Counted from the first letter of the stretch, positions 1 to 9,630 are shown. The stretch is 64,000 bases of DNA from Halobacteriovorax sp. (GCA_020048985.1 JAIFLR010000076.1:1-64000); one strand, 5' to 3'. Translations and numbers: made by a program. The notes: generated from the letters alone by a model not told the origin.

Positions 1-414
1 GTGATTCAATTCGGCCAGTATGGACTGCCAGATCCATTTAGAAAAAGAATTTAAATAAGCTTTCTTTGAAGCGTAGTCAGCTTCCAGGCGTGTGATAAGA
101 AGCGTATTCATATCAAACTGTCTGACCTTATCAAATTTATACTCTAGTGTGCTTTTGATGACCTCAGTCTTCATTAGCATAAAAATGTGCTCTTTTTGTA
201 AAAAACCTAAATTGTCATTTAGGTCTTTACACAAACCAACCATCCGAAGTTTTTCAGAAGGTGTTTTAATACTGAGTTTCATGGAATCAAAAAGAAGATT
301 AAATTCCAGAGGAACACGGTCATTAATAGCTGTGAAGTCCTTATCAAAAGAGAAGGCATTATGACTGAATAAAAAAAGTAGAATGGCACTAAAGATCAAG
401 TGGCAGCTCCTCAT
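1..414 (-). CDS. Secreted protein of unknown function (3' end beyond window)
   Basis: An open frame of 138 codons runs on the minus strand from an ATG at 414 off the left edge without a stop. The first 23 or so residues form a clear signal peptide: Arg and His near the start, then a hydrophobic stretch rich in Leu, Ile and Phe ending near Asn-Ala-Phe-Ser. The rest is mixed charged and hydrophobic with no motif I recognise. The start overlaps the end of the upstream gene by 26 bases, and GAGGAG-like sequence lies inside that overlap, so it is probably translated as the last visible member of the same operon of secreted proteins. Function unknown. Confidence 0.75.
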   Translation of the reverse strand, partial: MRSCHLIFSAILLFLFSHNAFSFDKDFTAINDRVPLEFNLLFDSMKLSIKTPSEKLRMVGLCKDLNDNLGFLQKEHIFMLMKTEVIKSTLEYKFDKVRQFDMNTLLITRLEADYASKKAYLNSFSKWIWQSILAELNH

Positions 415-1450
415 CGCCCGGTAGCGGTGATTTTAATTTGTCGTCAGTCAAATTAGCGGCCCCTTCCAAAACGTGATAATCACCGCGGAAAGGCACAAGG
501 ACTCTTCCGTCCATGGCAACAAGTTGGGTGACAGTTCCTAAATCCGTGACCGTACTAACCAGAGTCGTTTTAAGATCAAGTTTTACTGCCTCAGTCTGCT
601 TAGAATTAATTTTCTTTAAATGAACTAATGTTTTAATAAAGTAAATCGAGTCCTCGAGACAAATCATATTTCCTAAATCTGAATCAGTGGAGCTGTAGAT
701 TGTGCTGTAACCGGCGAGATTAGTGGTTCCAGTCAGCTTGATTTGAAGAATCTTGCTACTGCGGGCGATGTCATCAAAAGGGAATTCCCCAATCGCCATG
801 TACCCTTTGTCTTGGCAGAGCTCTAAACGAGTCCCGTTCTGGCTGCTCTTGTAAAGGACGTTACTTTTTTGTGTCACTAGGTTGTATTGAATTAGGGCAA
901 TATACCCTTTTTCATTGGTGTCAGTGTAGACAACGGTATCAGCACTGATCATCTCCACTTCTGGAAAGAAGTAGGGGGAAGTTTTACTGGATAATTTAAT
1001 TTGATACTGTCTTTGGGTCAGAATGTTTTTGAGGGAAATTATTTTTTCAATAGGATTATAGAAACTGATCCACTCGTCTTCAAGGTGCAGCTTAGAAACC
1101 CTTCCAAAGCCCACTTCACGAGTTTGTGTTTTGCCCCAATCTACAACCACAATTTTATGATTCTTAATTAGGTTAAATTCTTTTTGTTCATTAGGGATAA
1201 TTTCAATGGCCAGTCGCTGCTTGAAGCGGGAGTCCTTGATGATGAAATCGCTCTGGGAGTGGTCAGAAATGAAATCAACACTTCTAAAACTACTCACTAG
1301 ACCCAGAACCCCCTGACGTTTTTGAACATAAGCATAACGTCCATCAAGAGTGATAAATCTAATCGATTCCGTAGAATGCTTGGTAAGGAACTTAGGAAGT
1401 TCTTTCGCCATAAGATTAAGGGATAAGATTACTAAACTAATCCAGACCAT
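389..1450 (-). CDS. Secreted protein, possibly beta-propeller-like
   Basis: A 353-residue protein with an N-terminal hydrophobic leader of about 15 residues ending near Met-Ala-Lys, so probably exported. The rest is rich in alternating hydrophobic beta-strand-like segments, with recurring short stretches such as VVVDWG and IALIQYN. This could be a beta-propeller, but no repeat is clear enough to prove it. The C-terminus is acidic and proline-rich. The start overlaps the end of the upstream 645-residue gene by 14 bases, and its own end overlaps the next gene, so the three are very likely cotranscribed. No known family was recognised. Confidence 0.7.
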   Translation of the reverse strand: MVWISLVILSLNLMAKELPKFLTKHSTESIRFITLDGRYAYVQKRQGVLGLVSSFRSVDFISDHSQSDFIIKDSRFKQRLAIEIIPNEQKEFNLIKNHKIVVVDWGKTQTREVGFGRVSKLHLEDEWISFYNPIEKIISLKNILTQRQYQIKLSSKTSPYFFPEVEMISADTVVYTDTNEKGYIALIQYNLVTQKSNVLYKSSQNGTRLELCQDKGYMAIGEFPFDDIARSSKILQIKLTGTTNLAGYSTIYSSTDSDLGNMICLEDSIYFIKTLVHLKKINSKQTEAVKLDLKTTLVSTVTDLGTVTQLVAMDGRVLVPFRGDYHVLEGAANLTDDKLKSPLPGDEELPLDL

Positions 1451-3374
1451 ATAATGTCCATAGTCTTAGAGGGTGAGAGCGTTGGTAACTTTTAACTGCA
1501 GAATAAATAAGGCTCCAGCTAATGATCCTTGGGGCCTGAAGTGTATCCGCTGCACTTCTAGTAACGAAAGAGGTTTTGTCATTTTCTCTAATCAGTCCAT
1601 CGATAATAAATGGCATCGGAGTGCATTGGTTAAAGGCACGAGTTTTAAAAAAGGAAGGTAATAGGTCTTCAGCGCATCCAACCCCGTGAATGATTGCGGC
1701 TTTGTTCTTTTTAAAGAAAGCATTGATAGCTCCCATATTACTCATGATTCTTCCGTTTTGGCGGTAGTCATGAGTCAGGAGATAATGTTGTGAGAATTTC
1801 TCATCAATGATATTTGTGGCGAAATAATCAAGGAGCACACGGTTTTTTAATTTAATGAAATCAATCACACGATCATTATATAAAATCCGATGTTTGCACT
1901 CTGAGGTAAAACAACGGTTTCGCTCATAAATAATGAAACAGCCAGATTTATACTGAAGGAGAAGTGAATTGTAGTCTTCCGAGTCGATCATCTCACATTT
2001 AAGAGACTCATCGGCACCCCGGGTTCTTCTTAAAATATTCGCCACAACGACATTATATGACTCTTCGATGGTACCGTACCCACCAAAAAAAGTTTTGTAA
2101 CAAACCTCTTTGTCCGCCAGAGCATCATCAAAGCATGCTTCAAGTTTCCAGTTCTCATCGTTATCAAAACGTTTATTGAACTCAAAAGCAACGGCTGATG
2201 AAATAACAGAACAGGGCCCGTTCATCGGAGCGATTTTTTCTTTGCTGATATTGAGTAGTAATCTGCTTACGTTGGTAACAGCTTGCTGATCATTCGATGC
2301 AGGGCAGTCCTTATAGTCGGCACGTAGTGAGGAAAAATTTAAAGCAGTGGCAAGAGTGTCACACTGAGGGGCCGGAACGAGGCCTTGATTTCGACCACCG
2401 GGATAAAGGCACAGGTCGTTTTCCTTGCGGATTTTAGAAACGCACTGCTTGAGCTGAAGATCATTCAGAGATTTTGTGTTAAGAACCTTTTCACAGATAT
2501 CTTCGATATAAATTTTACTTTGGGTACCATTAGCAACTTTGGACCAGAATGAAACGTTTAAAAACTCTTCACAGAAAAGTTCTTCGTGATCAAGATTTTC
2601 GCAAATGTTCTCTAGGTAATCTCTTTGGTTGGCATTTAATTTCTTTTGCAGAATGGCGGATATTGCCTGTCTCTGTACGAGATCCTTAGGATCACCTGAT
2701 TTGGTTTGCGCCTCTTTCATAAATTCGTGAAGCTTACAGAAATAAGGTGTCTTAGAATTATTTAACCACTCAAGGTAAGTGTTATGGCACTGTTCTTTTC
2801 CTGTTGGTGCATCAAAGTTTGCTCTACTGATGGTTGTATCGAGATTTTTTACCTGGAACTGATCGATTAATTTGGAGGTCTCTGGACACTCTAGACTGGC
2901 GACTTTATTGATGAAGTCTTTTTTCAATAAAATTGCCGAATCTCTCTCTTTGTTCGAATTCACAAAGGTCACGAAAACATTCTTGAGCTTCCCCTCAGAA
3001 TTTCTCAGAAGGTCGTTGATGATGCTGCTATAGAATTGGCATTTATTACTAGAGGCCAGTTTCACGTAACCCGGGTCCGAGTGAAGGATAATGGAATTGA
3101 GATAATCAGGATCAATATCTAGGGCCGTGACCGAGGTTAAATCGTTGCCAAGTTTGCCGCTCTTAATAAGTAGGTCATTTTTCTTGGCGAACTTGGTGTT
3201 ATCAATTTGAATGAGTTTTTCAAGACTTTCAATAATGCCGGGATACTCAACTGAGGCAGGAGTCGGGAGCGGAGTTGTTTGGGCGTTTACATAAAAGGAA
3301 AGGCACAGCCCCATAAGAGCTGTGCCCAGATTTTTATAATACTGATTTGGCCAAAATGGAGGCAACGTCTTCAA
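1437..3374 (-). CDS. Large cysteine-rich secreted protein of unknown function
   Basis: This frame encodes up to 645 residues with about 20 cysteines spread along the chain, suggesting a disulfide-stabilised exported protein. A signal peptide (LGTALMGLCLSFYVNA, cleavage before Gln) is well formed only if translation begins upstream of the internal ATG at 3314. The listed start is a TTG at 3374 and is uncertain. That start overlaps the end of the Fe-S oxidoreductase gene by 41 bases. A terminator-like hairpin sits inside the signal-peptide codons. Low-cysteine helical segments alternate with cysteine clusters. I recognise no domain. It shares an operon with two further secreted orphans. Confidence 0.65.
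   Translation of the reverse strand: MKTLPPFWPNQYYKNLGTALMGLCLSFYVNAQTTPLPTPASVEYPGIIESLEKLIQIDNTKFAKKNDLLIKSGKLGNDLTSVTALDIDPDYLNSIILHSDPGYVKLASSNKCQFYSSIINDLLRNSEGKLKNVFVTFVNSNKERDSAILLKKDFINKVASLECPETSKLIDQFQVKNLDTTISRANFDAPTGKEQCHNTYLEWLNNSKTPYFCKLHEFMKEAQTKSGDPKDLVQRQAISAILQKKLNANQRDYLENICENLDHEELFCEEFLNVSFWSKVANGTQSKIYIEDICEKVLNTKSLNDLQLKQCVSKIRKENDLCLYPGGRNQGLVPAPQCDTLATALNFSSLRADYKDCPASNDQQAVTNVSRLLLNISKEKIAPMNGPCSVISSAVAFEFNKRFDNDENWKLEACFDDALADKEVCYKTFFGGYGTIEESYNVVVANILRRTRGADESLKCEMIDSEDYNSLLLQYKSGCFIIYERNRCFTSECKHRILYNDRVIDFIKLKNRVLLDYFATNIIDEKFSQHYLLTHDYRQNGRIMSNMGAINAFFKKNKAAIIHGVGCAEDLLPSFFKTRAFNQCTPMPFIIDGLIRENDKTSFVTRSAADTLQAPRIISWSLIYSAVKSYQRSHPLRLWTLYGLD
3302..3326 (-). 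terminator. Hairpin after Fe-S oxidoreductase, inside next gene's leader codons
   Basis: Read on the minus strand, an 8-base perfect stem (GGCACAGC / GCTGTGCC), extendable to 10 pairs with one G-T wobble and a five-base loop, starts 8 bases after the stop codon of the oxidoreductase. It is followed by TTTCCTTTT. This is a plausible intrinsic terminator or attenuator. It overlaps the signal-peptide codons of the next gene, so it can only be partial if that gene is read from the same mRNA. Confidence 0.5.
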
Positions 3375-5331
3375 CTTGAAGTTCCTCAGTTTGTTTTACT
3401 GATCCCTTGGAGGAATTGAAGTTAATCATACAATATGAGCACGATGTGGCAAGTTTCTCGACTTTTGTTTCACCGATTTGTTCCAGACGGTTGAGAGCAG
3501 GGTGGTGACCTTCAGGAAGTTCGTACCACATATTTCCCCCACCCATACCGCAGCACAGGGCCTTATCTTTATTGGTCTTCATTTCTTTGAGTACAACCCC
3601 AGGAATTGAAGTCAGGATGTCTCTTGGAGCATTGTACTCACCGTGGTGGCGACCTAAGTAGCATGGATCGTGGAAAGTCAGCTCACCGGCCACAGCCTTG
3701 AGTGCTTTTAGTTTCCCTGATCTGAGGAGGTCAGAAAGTAGTTCAGTGTGGTGTACAGTTTCAAAAACTCCATCATCAAACTTGGCATATTCCTTACCAA
3801 TAGTGTGAAGACAGTGAGGACAGTGAGTCACAACTTTATCAAAAGTGTATTGTCTCATATTCGCAATGTTTTCAATGGCGATTTCGTAGAAAGAATACTC
3901 ATCACCAAAGCGGCGAACGGGGTCTCCGTTACATTTTTCAGTTTTCCCCATAACGGCAAAACTCACGCCGGCCTTGGTTAGAAGATTAATGGTGTCACGT
4001 ACCACTTTTTGGTTAGAGCCATCATAAGATCCCGCACAGCCAACGTAATAGAGGTAATCAACTTTTTTCCCAGCTTCGATAACTGGAACGTCCATACCTT
4101 CGGCCCATTTAAAGCGATCATCCTGAGAAATACCCCAAGGATTTCCATTCTTTTTAATTTTGTTAGTTGCATCGGCTGCTGCTGGAGGAAGATCCCCTAG
4201 AGTTAAAGCCTTATAGCGTTTAAGATCCATGATGAGTTGAACGTGCTCGATATTGGCCGGACATTCTTCCATACAAGCACCACAGGTCGTACATGAATCA
4301 AGTTCATTTGAAGCATAAAGCGGATTTTCCCATAGATTGACTTCTTCACCCTTAACAAGAACGTCACGCATTTTTGTCACAATCAATTTAGGATCAAGAG
4401 GCTTCTCTGCCAAATTGGCAGGGCAAACCTGAGTACAGCGTCCGCATTCCACACAGGCCAGAGTATCGAGACGCTCTTTCATGGTGAGTTCAGAAGTTTT
4501 ACCCAGACCAAAGGTCTCGGCACTTTCGTTGGCAAAATCCATTGGATTTAATACTGCGCCACGGCGAGCAGGAGTGATCAAAGCATTGAGAGGCAAAGCG
4601 ATGATGTGGAAAAATTTTGTATGGGTCAAACTGGCCACAAATGCCATGGTGTTAAGCATGTGGAAAAGCCAAAGCCCTTGGTAACTAAGTCTCCAGGCGT
4701 TGTCCGAAAACGGAAGAGTGCTGAAAATAGTCGCTAGAGTATAACCTAGAGGGGACCAGGTCTTTTCAATTTCAGGAAAACTATTGGCCATGATCCTGAT
4801 GCCTTCAAGAAGAAATCCTACGACAACCAGAGTTGCCAGCATCGCATACATGAACTTTTCTTGATTAGGTTTCGTAGCAGAAAGATATTTGGGATTTTTA
4901 ACGTAGCGGCGGTAGTAGGCCAAAACGATTCCCACTAGAACAAAAAAACCACCTACATCTGCGATGAGGGACACAATTTTGTAGGCAGTACCAGTAAAGA
5001 CCTTAAACGGAGTATCAAACTGGATCGCAACAAATTCAGTTGCAATAAAAAGAGTGATGAATCCATAAAACAACATTGAGTGATAAATCCCAACATAAGG
5101 GTCACGAGTGACTTTACCCTGAAAGAAAATGGTTCTCAGAAAGTTTTCGTAGTTCAGCTTCTTGGGAAGTATTTGTTTAGGGTCTTTGCCTTGAGTGACG
5201 AACTTATACTTCTCAATGAATCCCATCACAAGGATGACATTGGCCGCGGCAAGCGCAAGGTACATGGCCACTTTCATCCAAAAAGGAATAATCCACATAA
5301 TTTCCCGACTAGCTTCTACTGCGACTTCCAT
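3334..5331 (-). CDS. Membrane-bound Fe-S oxidoreductase (NarI-like plus 4Fe-4S plus CCG domains)
   Basis: The 665-residue protein begins with five or six membrane segments resembling a nitrate-reductase gamma/heme-b domain (about residues 15-255). Two 4Fe-4S motifs follow (CVECGRCTQVCPA and CTTCGACMEECPA, about residues 295-365), then two CCG cysteine-rich domains typical of HdrD/GlpC-type proteins (one contains CCGMGGGNMWYE). Such proteins pass electrons between soluble flavoproteins, often ETF or acyl-CoA dehydrogenases, and membrane quinones. The ATG at 5331 is chosen because AGGAGA lies 7 bases upstream; an in-frame TTG at 5346 overlaps that site. No etfAB is adjacent, so the electron donor is unknown. 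Confidence 0.88.
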   Translation of the reverse strand: MEVAVEASREIMWIIPFWMKVAMYLALAAANVILVMGFIEKYKFVTQGKDPKQILPKKLNYENFLRTIFFQGKVTRDPYVGIYHSMLFYGFITLFIATEFVAIQFDTPFKVFTGTAYKIVSLIADVGGFFVLVGIVLAYYRRYVKNPKYLSATKPNQEKFMYAMLATLVVVGFLLEGIRIMANSFPEIEKTWSPLGYTLATIFSTLPFSDNAWRLSYQGLWLFHMLNTMAFVASLTHTKFFHIIALPLNALITPARRGAVLNPMDFANESAETFGLGKTSELTMKERLDTLACVECGRCTQVCPANLAEKPLDPKLIVTKMRDVLVKGEEVNLWENPLYASNELDSCTTCGACMEECPANIEHVQLIMDLKRYKALTLGDLPPAAADATNKIKKNGNPWGISQDDRFKWAEGMDVPVIEAGKKVDYLYYVGCAGSYDGSNQKVVRDTINLLTKAGVSFAVMGKTEKCNGDPVRRFGDEYSFYEIAIENIANMRQYTFDKVVTHCPHCLHTIGKEYAKFDDGVFETVHHTELLSDLLRSGKLKALKAVAGELTFHDPCYLGRHHGEYNAPRDILTSIPGVVLKEMKTNKDKALCCGMGGGNMWYELPEGHHPALNRLEQIGETKVEKLATSCSYCMINFNSSKGSVKQTEELQVEDVASILAKSVL

Positions 5332-5440
5332 AGGCTTTCTCCTCAATCACGCTGCGTATCATTTTTATAGTAAATGACTCTAAGACTTTTATCTAAAAAT
5401 GTTTATAATCAGAATAATATTTTATCTGGCGGATGGCACG

Positions 5441-6070
5441 ATGGATAGTTCTTTCCTTACTGGGCTCCATATCAGCTTGGCCCTTTTTGGCTGTTTCTTA
5501 TTTATTAAAATGATTGTTCAGTTTGGGCTACCAAACCATCCACTGAGATTTATCAGCTACATGGTAGGGCTGTCTGTAGCCGTGTATTTTGTTGGTCTGG
5601 CCGCAACGGATCTGAACTTACTTAGTCCCTGGATTTGGATGAAGTGGCGGGCCCTCCCCATGGTGGCTGGGAGTTTGTTCCTCCTTTTTCAGATCATCAT
5701 GCTACTGGGAAGTTTTAGTTTTATTCAGCAAAAAGTTGTTTCACGTTTGCCACTTATGGCTGCTCTTTTGTGTTTTGCCTTCTTCGCTGATTATGCGGAT
5801 CATTTCATGAGTTGGTTTCTCGGGATTGGTGGATTGTTTCTCCTTGTCTCAGTCAAAAAGGCCCGTTATCAAAAACGGCTTTATTTGAAGATGTTACTGA
5901 TGTTTTTGATTCACTTAGGGTTCAACTACGTAAATTATTATTGGGCTTACCTTATCGGGCAGCTCTTCTTATTTTTAATTATATTCTATGTCTTTTTGTT
6001 TGAGCATAGCTTTGGCGTGTCTGCCATGGTGGATGATTTCAGAGAGTCACTTGAAGGAGATATTAAATGA
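5441..6070 (+). CDS. Multi-spanning membrane protein of unknown function
   Basis: About 209 residues, nearly all hydrophobic, with six or seven predicted membrane segments separated by very short loops and an acidic C-terminal tail. An in-frame ATG also lies at 5399. However, a perfect TATAAT at 5404-5409 would place the transcript start downstream of it, and a GGCGGATGG stretch precedes the 5441 ATG, so the later start is preferred. The next gene begins at the overlapping ATGA, implying translational coupling with a lipoprotein. No family recognised; a membrane partner of that lipoprotein is possible. Confidence 0.65.
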   Translation: MDSSFLTGLHISLALFGCFLFIKMIVQFGLPNHPLRFISYMVGLSVAVYFVGLAATDLNLLSPWIWMKWRALPMVAGSLFLLFQIIMLLGSFSFIQQKVVSRLPLMAALLCFAFFADYADHFMSWFLGIGGLFLLVSVKKARYQKRLYLKMLLMFLIHLGFNYVNYYWAYLIGQLFLFLIIFYVFLFEHSFGVSAMVDDFRESLEGDIK

Positions 6071-7083
6071 AGTGGTTATTGTTCCTTCTTATTGTTTCCG
6101 GTTGCGCCCAAGTGACCAGTCTTAATATGCAACAACATGAATTTGGAATTCTACCTACTAAAATTATCTGGTTTCAGGTGGCAGGTCTTGAGGAAGAGCA
6201 ATTAGCGATGCTACGTTTTCAATATTCCGGAGAGCGCAAGACTGCTTTTGAAGAAAGCACCTGTATTGGGAAAATCTGGAACTACAGCCTTTATAATCTT
6301 CGAAATAATTCTCAGGCCAGTTTTCTGTCTCAATTAACGGGCAAGAAAAATGTTAAATCAAGCTGTGAAGATGCAGAACTCCGTCCCATATGGAGTTATC
6401 TGTACGGAAATGGCTACAATACGGGGATCTTTGAAACGGGATCTTCAGATAGTCAGTCGATCATTTCGATGAAGGAATGTGGGGACAAGGGACAAGAGTT
6501 TTTAAATTCTCTCTACATTTGGTTAAGAAAGGAGCCAGTTGCTGGGGCCGGAACTTTTCATTACCGCGAGCCACTTGCCTTAAATCAAAATCAAGTGATG
6601 TACGACCGCACCTGTGACAAGCAGGGGTGTTCTTCAACGATTGTAGAAAATTTTAAAGGTCTCTATCAGTCATTTAAAAAAGTTTCTAATAAACATCTCA
6701 TGATTGTCCGCGATTTTAGTTATCTAGCCGCTCTTGAGAAAAAAGATTTTATCAAGGCCCGAACAATTTTAAGTGACCTCGAGCGCTCAGTTGCCGAAGC
6801 ACTTGCACTGACAAAAACTTCAAACGAATATTTAGTTCTTGTGACATCCGGTGATTCCCGCTATGTCGATATGCCTGATCAGGGGAAACAATGGTACGAG
6901 TTTGAAAAAAGCGGCGCCCATCCTCAGGCCAAACGAACAAAGTTAACTAACCTCGTGATGGCAACCGGCGCAAGATCTGAGAACTTTTGTGGTATTTATG
7001 ATGACTCACAGGTGTTTGAAAGAATTCTCAGTGGGCCAAAACAATTGGGTCTTGAATTAAAATTCATTAATCCGTTTAAGTAA
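6067..7083 (+). CDS. Lipoprotein, possibly a degenerate alkaline-phosphatase-fold protein
   Basis: A 338-residue protein with a lipoprotein signal (LLIVSGC, lipidated Cys near residue 13). AAGGAG precedes the ATG, which overlaps the previous stop by 4 bases. Features that loosely recall the sulfatase/alkaline phosphatase superfamily are a 'YGNGYNTGIFETG' stretch (about residues 117-130) and 'LVLVTSGDSRY' (about residues 256-266) in the C-terminal half. A metal-binding aspartate set is not evident, so catalytic activity is doubtful. This assignment is a guess from pattern. It lies in a short operon with a membrane protein and an M14 peptidase. Confidence 0.6.
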   Translation: MKWLLFLLIVSGCAQVTSLNMQQHEFGILPTKIIWFQVAGLEEEQLAMLRFQYSGERKTAFEESTCIGKIWNYSLYNLRNNSQASFLSQLTGKKNVKSSCEDAELRPIWSYLYGNGYNTGIFETGSSDSQSIISMKECGDKGQEFLNSLYIWLRKEPVAGAGTFHYREPLALNQNQVMYDRTCDKQGCSSTIVENFKGLYQSFKKVSNKHLMIVRDFSYLAALEKKDFIKARTILSDLERSVAEALALTKTSNEYLVLVTSGDSRYVDMPDQGKQWYEFEKSGAHPQAKRTKLTNLVMATGARSENFCGIYDDSQVFERILSGPKQLGLELKFINPFK

Positions 7084-7089
7084 CAATCG

Positions 7090-8796
7090 ATGAATAAATT
7101 TATTCTTTCTGCCCTAATGATTTCAAATTTTGCCTGGGGTGGAAAAACACCAGATATAACTACCCATGCTGAAAAAACTGGATGGATCGAGACTGGAAGA
7201 GCACAAGAAGCGGAACAGCTTTGCCACAATTTTGAAAAAAAATTTCCTTCAAAGGTTAAGTGCCGAAGTTATGGCAAGACTCCTGAGAAAAGAAACTTAA
7301 TGTACATGGTTGTCGGAAATCCAGCGTCCCCAGTGGTTTGGGTACAGGCTGGAATTCATGCCGGAGAAATCGATGGTAAGGACGCGGTTTTTCTTCTTTT
7401 AAAAGAAATCTTAGAAAAAAAGCGGACTTCAGGCTTACTTAAAGGTCTTTGTCTGGTCTTTGTTCCAATTGTTAACCTTGATGGACATGAGCGATTTGGT
7501 GCCTATAACCGTCCCAACCAGATTGGCCCAAAAGAAATGGGATGGAGAACCACATCACAAAATATAAATCTCAACCGTGATTTTCTAAAAGTCGATTCAT
7601 CAGAAATGCGAGACCTGCTAACTCTTTGGCACAAAGTTGATCCCGTTCTGAGTCTCGATCTGCATGTTACTGATGGTGCTCAATTTCAACCCGAGGTGGG
7701 TTTGATCATTCATCCCAAAAAAAGTTTTGGCGACTCAAATTTGCACGAGGCTGGTTCGCGTTTCGAGGACGAGATCATTTCTAAGCTGAAGGATTTAAAA
7801 CACCTGGCACTTCCTTTTTACCCTAGCTTTGAAAATAATGTTGATCCCAAAACTGGATTCTCTGTTCATGTTTCAACTCCACGTTTTGCCCATGGATATT
7901 GGTATAACAACAATCGACTGGGTGTTTTAGTGGAGACTCATTCATGGAAGGACTATGCAACTCGAGTAAAAAATCAACATGACGTGGTTATGGCGGCTTT
8001 AGAGATTGCGCAGAGGGATGCGTTGTCATGGAAAAAATATGCTCAAGAACTTGATCGTGAAAGCTTGGCCGGTAAGAGCGTGCCACTAAGTTATAAACAT
8101 AACGATAAATTTCGTCTGATAGAGTTTCCTGGCTATAAATACTCCGTTGAGAAATCAAATATTTCTGGCGCCGATGTCATTAAATATGACCCCTCATTAC
8201 CTGAAATATGGAAGGTTCCTTTTTATGAAGAATTACGACCTGTTCTCACAGTAGTTGCCCCAGCAGAGGGTTACTATCTGCAGCCAGCAGATGCAGAATT
8301 GATTCTACCGAAGCTTGTTGCGCATGGGGTAATCTATTCCCAGATAAAACAGTCCCATGCACGAGAGGTTGAAGTTTTCCATGCCATCAAAGCGCAATTC
8401 TCTGTAGGCTCCTTTGAAGGCCACCAGAATTTAGTTGTCGAAGGTGAGTGGAAGAAAGAAAACGTTGAGATTCCAGCTCATACAATTTTCATCCCTATTA
8501 ACCAGCCCAAAGGGAGACTTCTGCTTCAAATGTTTGAACCTCTTTCTCTGGATTCATTTTTATGGTGGGGATTTTTTAATCGGTCTTTTGAAAGAAAAGA
8601 ATATATGGAAGATTATGTTGCAGAAGATATCGCAGTGGAAATGTTGAAAAATCCATTGGTGAAAGAAGAATTTTTCGCCAAATTAAAAGACGATAAGGAA
8701 TTTGCTAAAAGTCCCGAAAAGCGGTTTGAGTTTTTTTATAGAAAACATTCGTCCTGGGACGTGAGATTTAATAGGTACCCAGTATTTAGAAAGTAA
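7090..8796 (+). CDS. Secreted M14-family zinc carboxypeptidase
   Basis: A 568-residue protein with a signal peptide (about 18 residues). The M14 zinc carboxypeptidase signature is present: HAGEID (the HxxE zinc ligands, about residue 91), INLNRDF after it, the third zinc ligand in LDLHVTDG, and the likely catalytic Glu in VETHSW. The catalytic domain covers roughly residues 50-320; the remaining 250 residues are an unassigned, beta-rich C-terminal region. Enzymes of this family remove C-terminal residues from proteins or cut peptidoglycan stem peptides; which applies here cannot be told. No ribosome site is clear, so coupling to the lipoprotein gene seven bases upstream is likely. Confidence 0.88.
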   Translation: MNKFILSALMISNFAWGGKTPDITTHAEKTGWIETGRAQEAEQLCHNFEKKFPSKVKCRSYGKTPEKRNLMYMVVGNPASPVVWVQAGIHAGEIDGKDAVFLLLKEILEKKRTSGLLKGLCLVFVPIVNLDGHERFGAYNRPNQIGPKEMGWRTTSQNINLNRDFLKVDSSEMRDLLTLWHKVDPVLSLDLHVTDGAQFQPEVGLIIHPKKSFGDSNLHEAGSRFEDEIISKLKDLKHLALPFYPSFENNVDPKTGFSVHVSTPRFAHGYWYNNNRLGVLVETHSWKDYATRVKNQHDVVMAALEIAQRDALSWKKYAQELDRESLAGKSVPLSYKHNDKFRLIEFPGYKYSVEKSNISGADVIKYDPSLPEIWKVPFYEELRPVLTVVAPAEGYYLQPADAELILPKLVAHGVIYSQIKQSHAREVEVFHAIKAQFSVGSFEGHQNLVVEGEWKKENVEIPAHTIFIPINQPKGRLLLQMFEPLSLDSFLWWGFFNRSFERKEYMEDYVAEDIAVEMLKNPLVKEEFFAKLKDDKEFAKSPEKRFEFFYRKHSSWDVRFNRYPVFRK

Positions 8797-8802
8797 TAGG
8801 CT

Positions 8803-9630
8803 TTAACTGCCAATCACGTCGGCTTTTGAAATATTATATTCCTTGCGACAGTAGTCACACTTAATTTCCAGACTGTCTTTGCCATCGAACAAATGGTCTA
8901 TGTCATGGGAATAGAGACCCCTAAGATTGAGTACCATGCGTTCCTGCGAGCAAGGGCAGAAAAAAGAAATCTGTCTTGAACCAAGGTAGGCCAAGCCGTG
9001 GTCTTCAAATTTTGTCACAATTTTTTCAATATCATCTGACGCCATTTCAAAAACATCATGAAAAAACTGCTGATTTTTACGGACATAGTCCTTACGAGAA
9101 ACTGTCTCATCCACAAGGACATTTCCACTCAGAGGGGGAAGTTTTGTTATCAGAAGTGACTGATCACTTTGTTTACCCACAATGACTTCCGAATTGGTCT
9201 GATAAGACTCATGCAAAATTTGGTTCATAACCTCTTCTGAATGAACATCTTTGAGCTCCAGCATGGAGGTGTAAGGAGTCGCGTTACTTGAAATTTTGGA
9301 AATTCTGACTTTACCGGTAATCTTATTGGGGAAGAGATTAAAATTTTCAGGCAAGAGGAGAGTTCTGGTGTGGCCAGCACTATTTGTTTCAATTTTTAAG
9401 CGGAAGTAGGGTTCATCAGAATCAATGTAAATTCCGAGGCTTTCGCCTGGTTTTAAAAAGAATACAATGGGCATAATCCCTAGAAATGTATCACGAAAGT
9501 ACGCAAACCCATTCCCTTGCATAGGGTGCAAAAGTACCAAATCATGAATGAGTTTTTGACCCTCAAGGAAATGTACATTCACTCCATTTTTATGGTCTAG
9601 AAAACTATATAAACGACTTGCGGCCAACAT
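8803..9630 (-). CDS. hslO: Hsp33 redox-regulated chaperone
   Basis: A 275-residue protein whose C-terminus carries the Hsp33 zinc/redox switch: CPC near residue 224 and CDYC near residue 258, the CxC...CxxC pattern that releases zinc and forms disulfides under oxidative stress to activate the holdase. The N-terminal part follows the Hsp33 substrate-binding fold (RLYSFL near the start). The ATG at 9630 is preferred over one at 9717. It has GGAG 4 bases upstream and a near-consensus promoter just before it, and the protein then starts where Hsp33 proteins usually start. The gene diverges from the addB-like gene. Confidence 0.88.
   Translation of the reverse strand: MLAASRLYSFLDHKNGVNVHFLEGQKLIHDLVLLHPMQGNGFAYFRDTFLGIMPIVFFLKPGESLGIYIDSDEPYFRLKIETNSAGHTRTLLLPENFNLFPNKITGKVRISKISSNATPYTSMLELKDVHSEEVMNQILHESYQTNSEVIVGKQSDQSLLITKLPPLSGNVLVDETVSRKDYVRKNQQFFHDVFEMASDDIEKIVTKFEDHGLAYLGSRQISFFCPCSQERMVLNLRGLYSHDIDHLFDGKDSLEIKCDYCRKEYNISKADVIGS

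Noticed and set aside
92-364. Plus-strand open frame of 90 codons
   Set aside because: It is the shadow of the minus-strand partial gene with a signal peptide that runs off the left edge.
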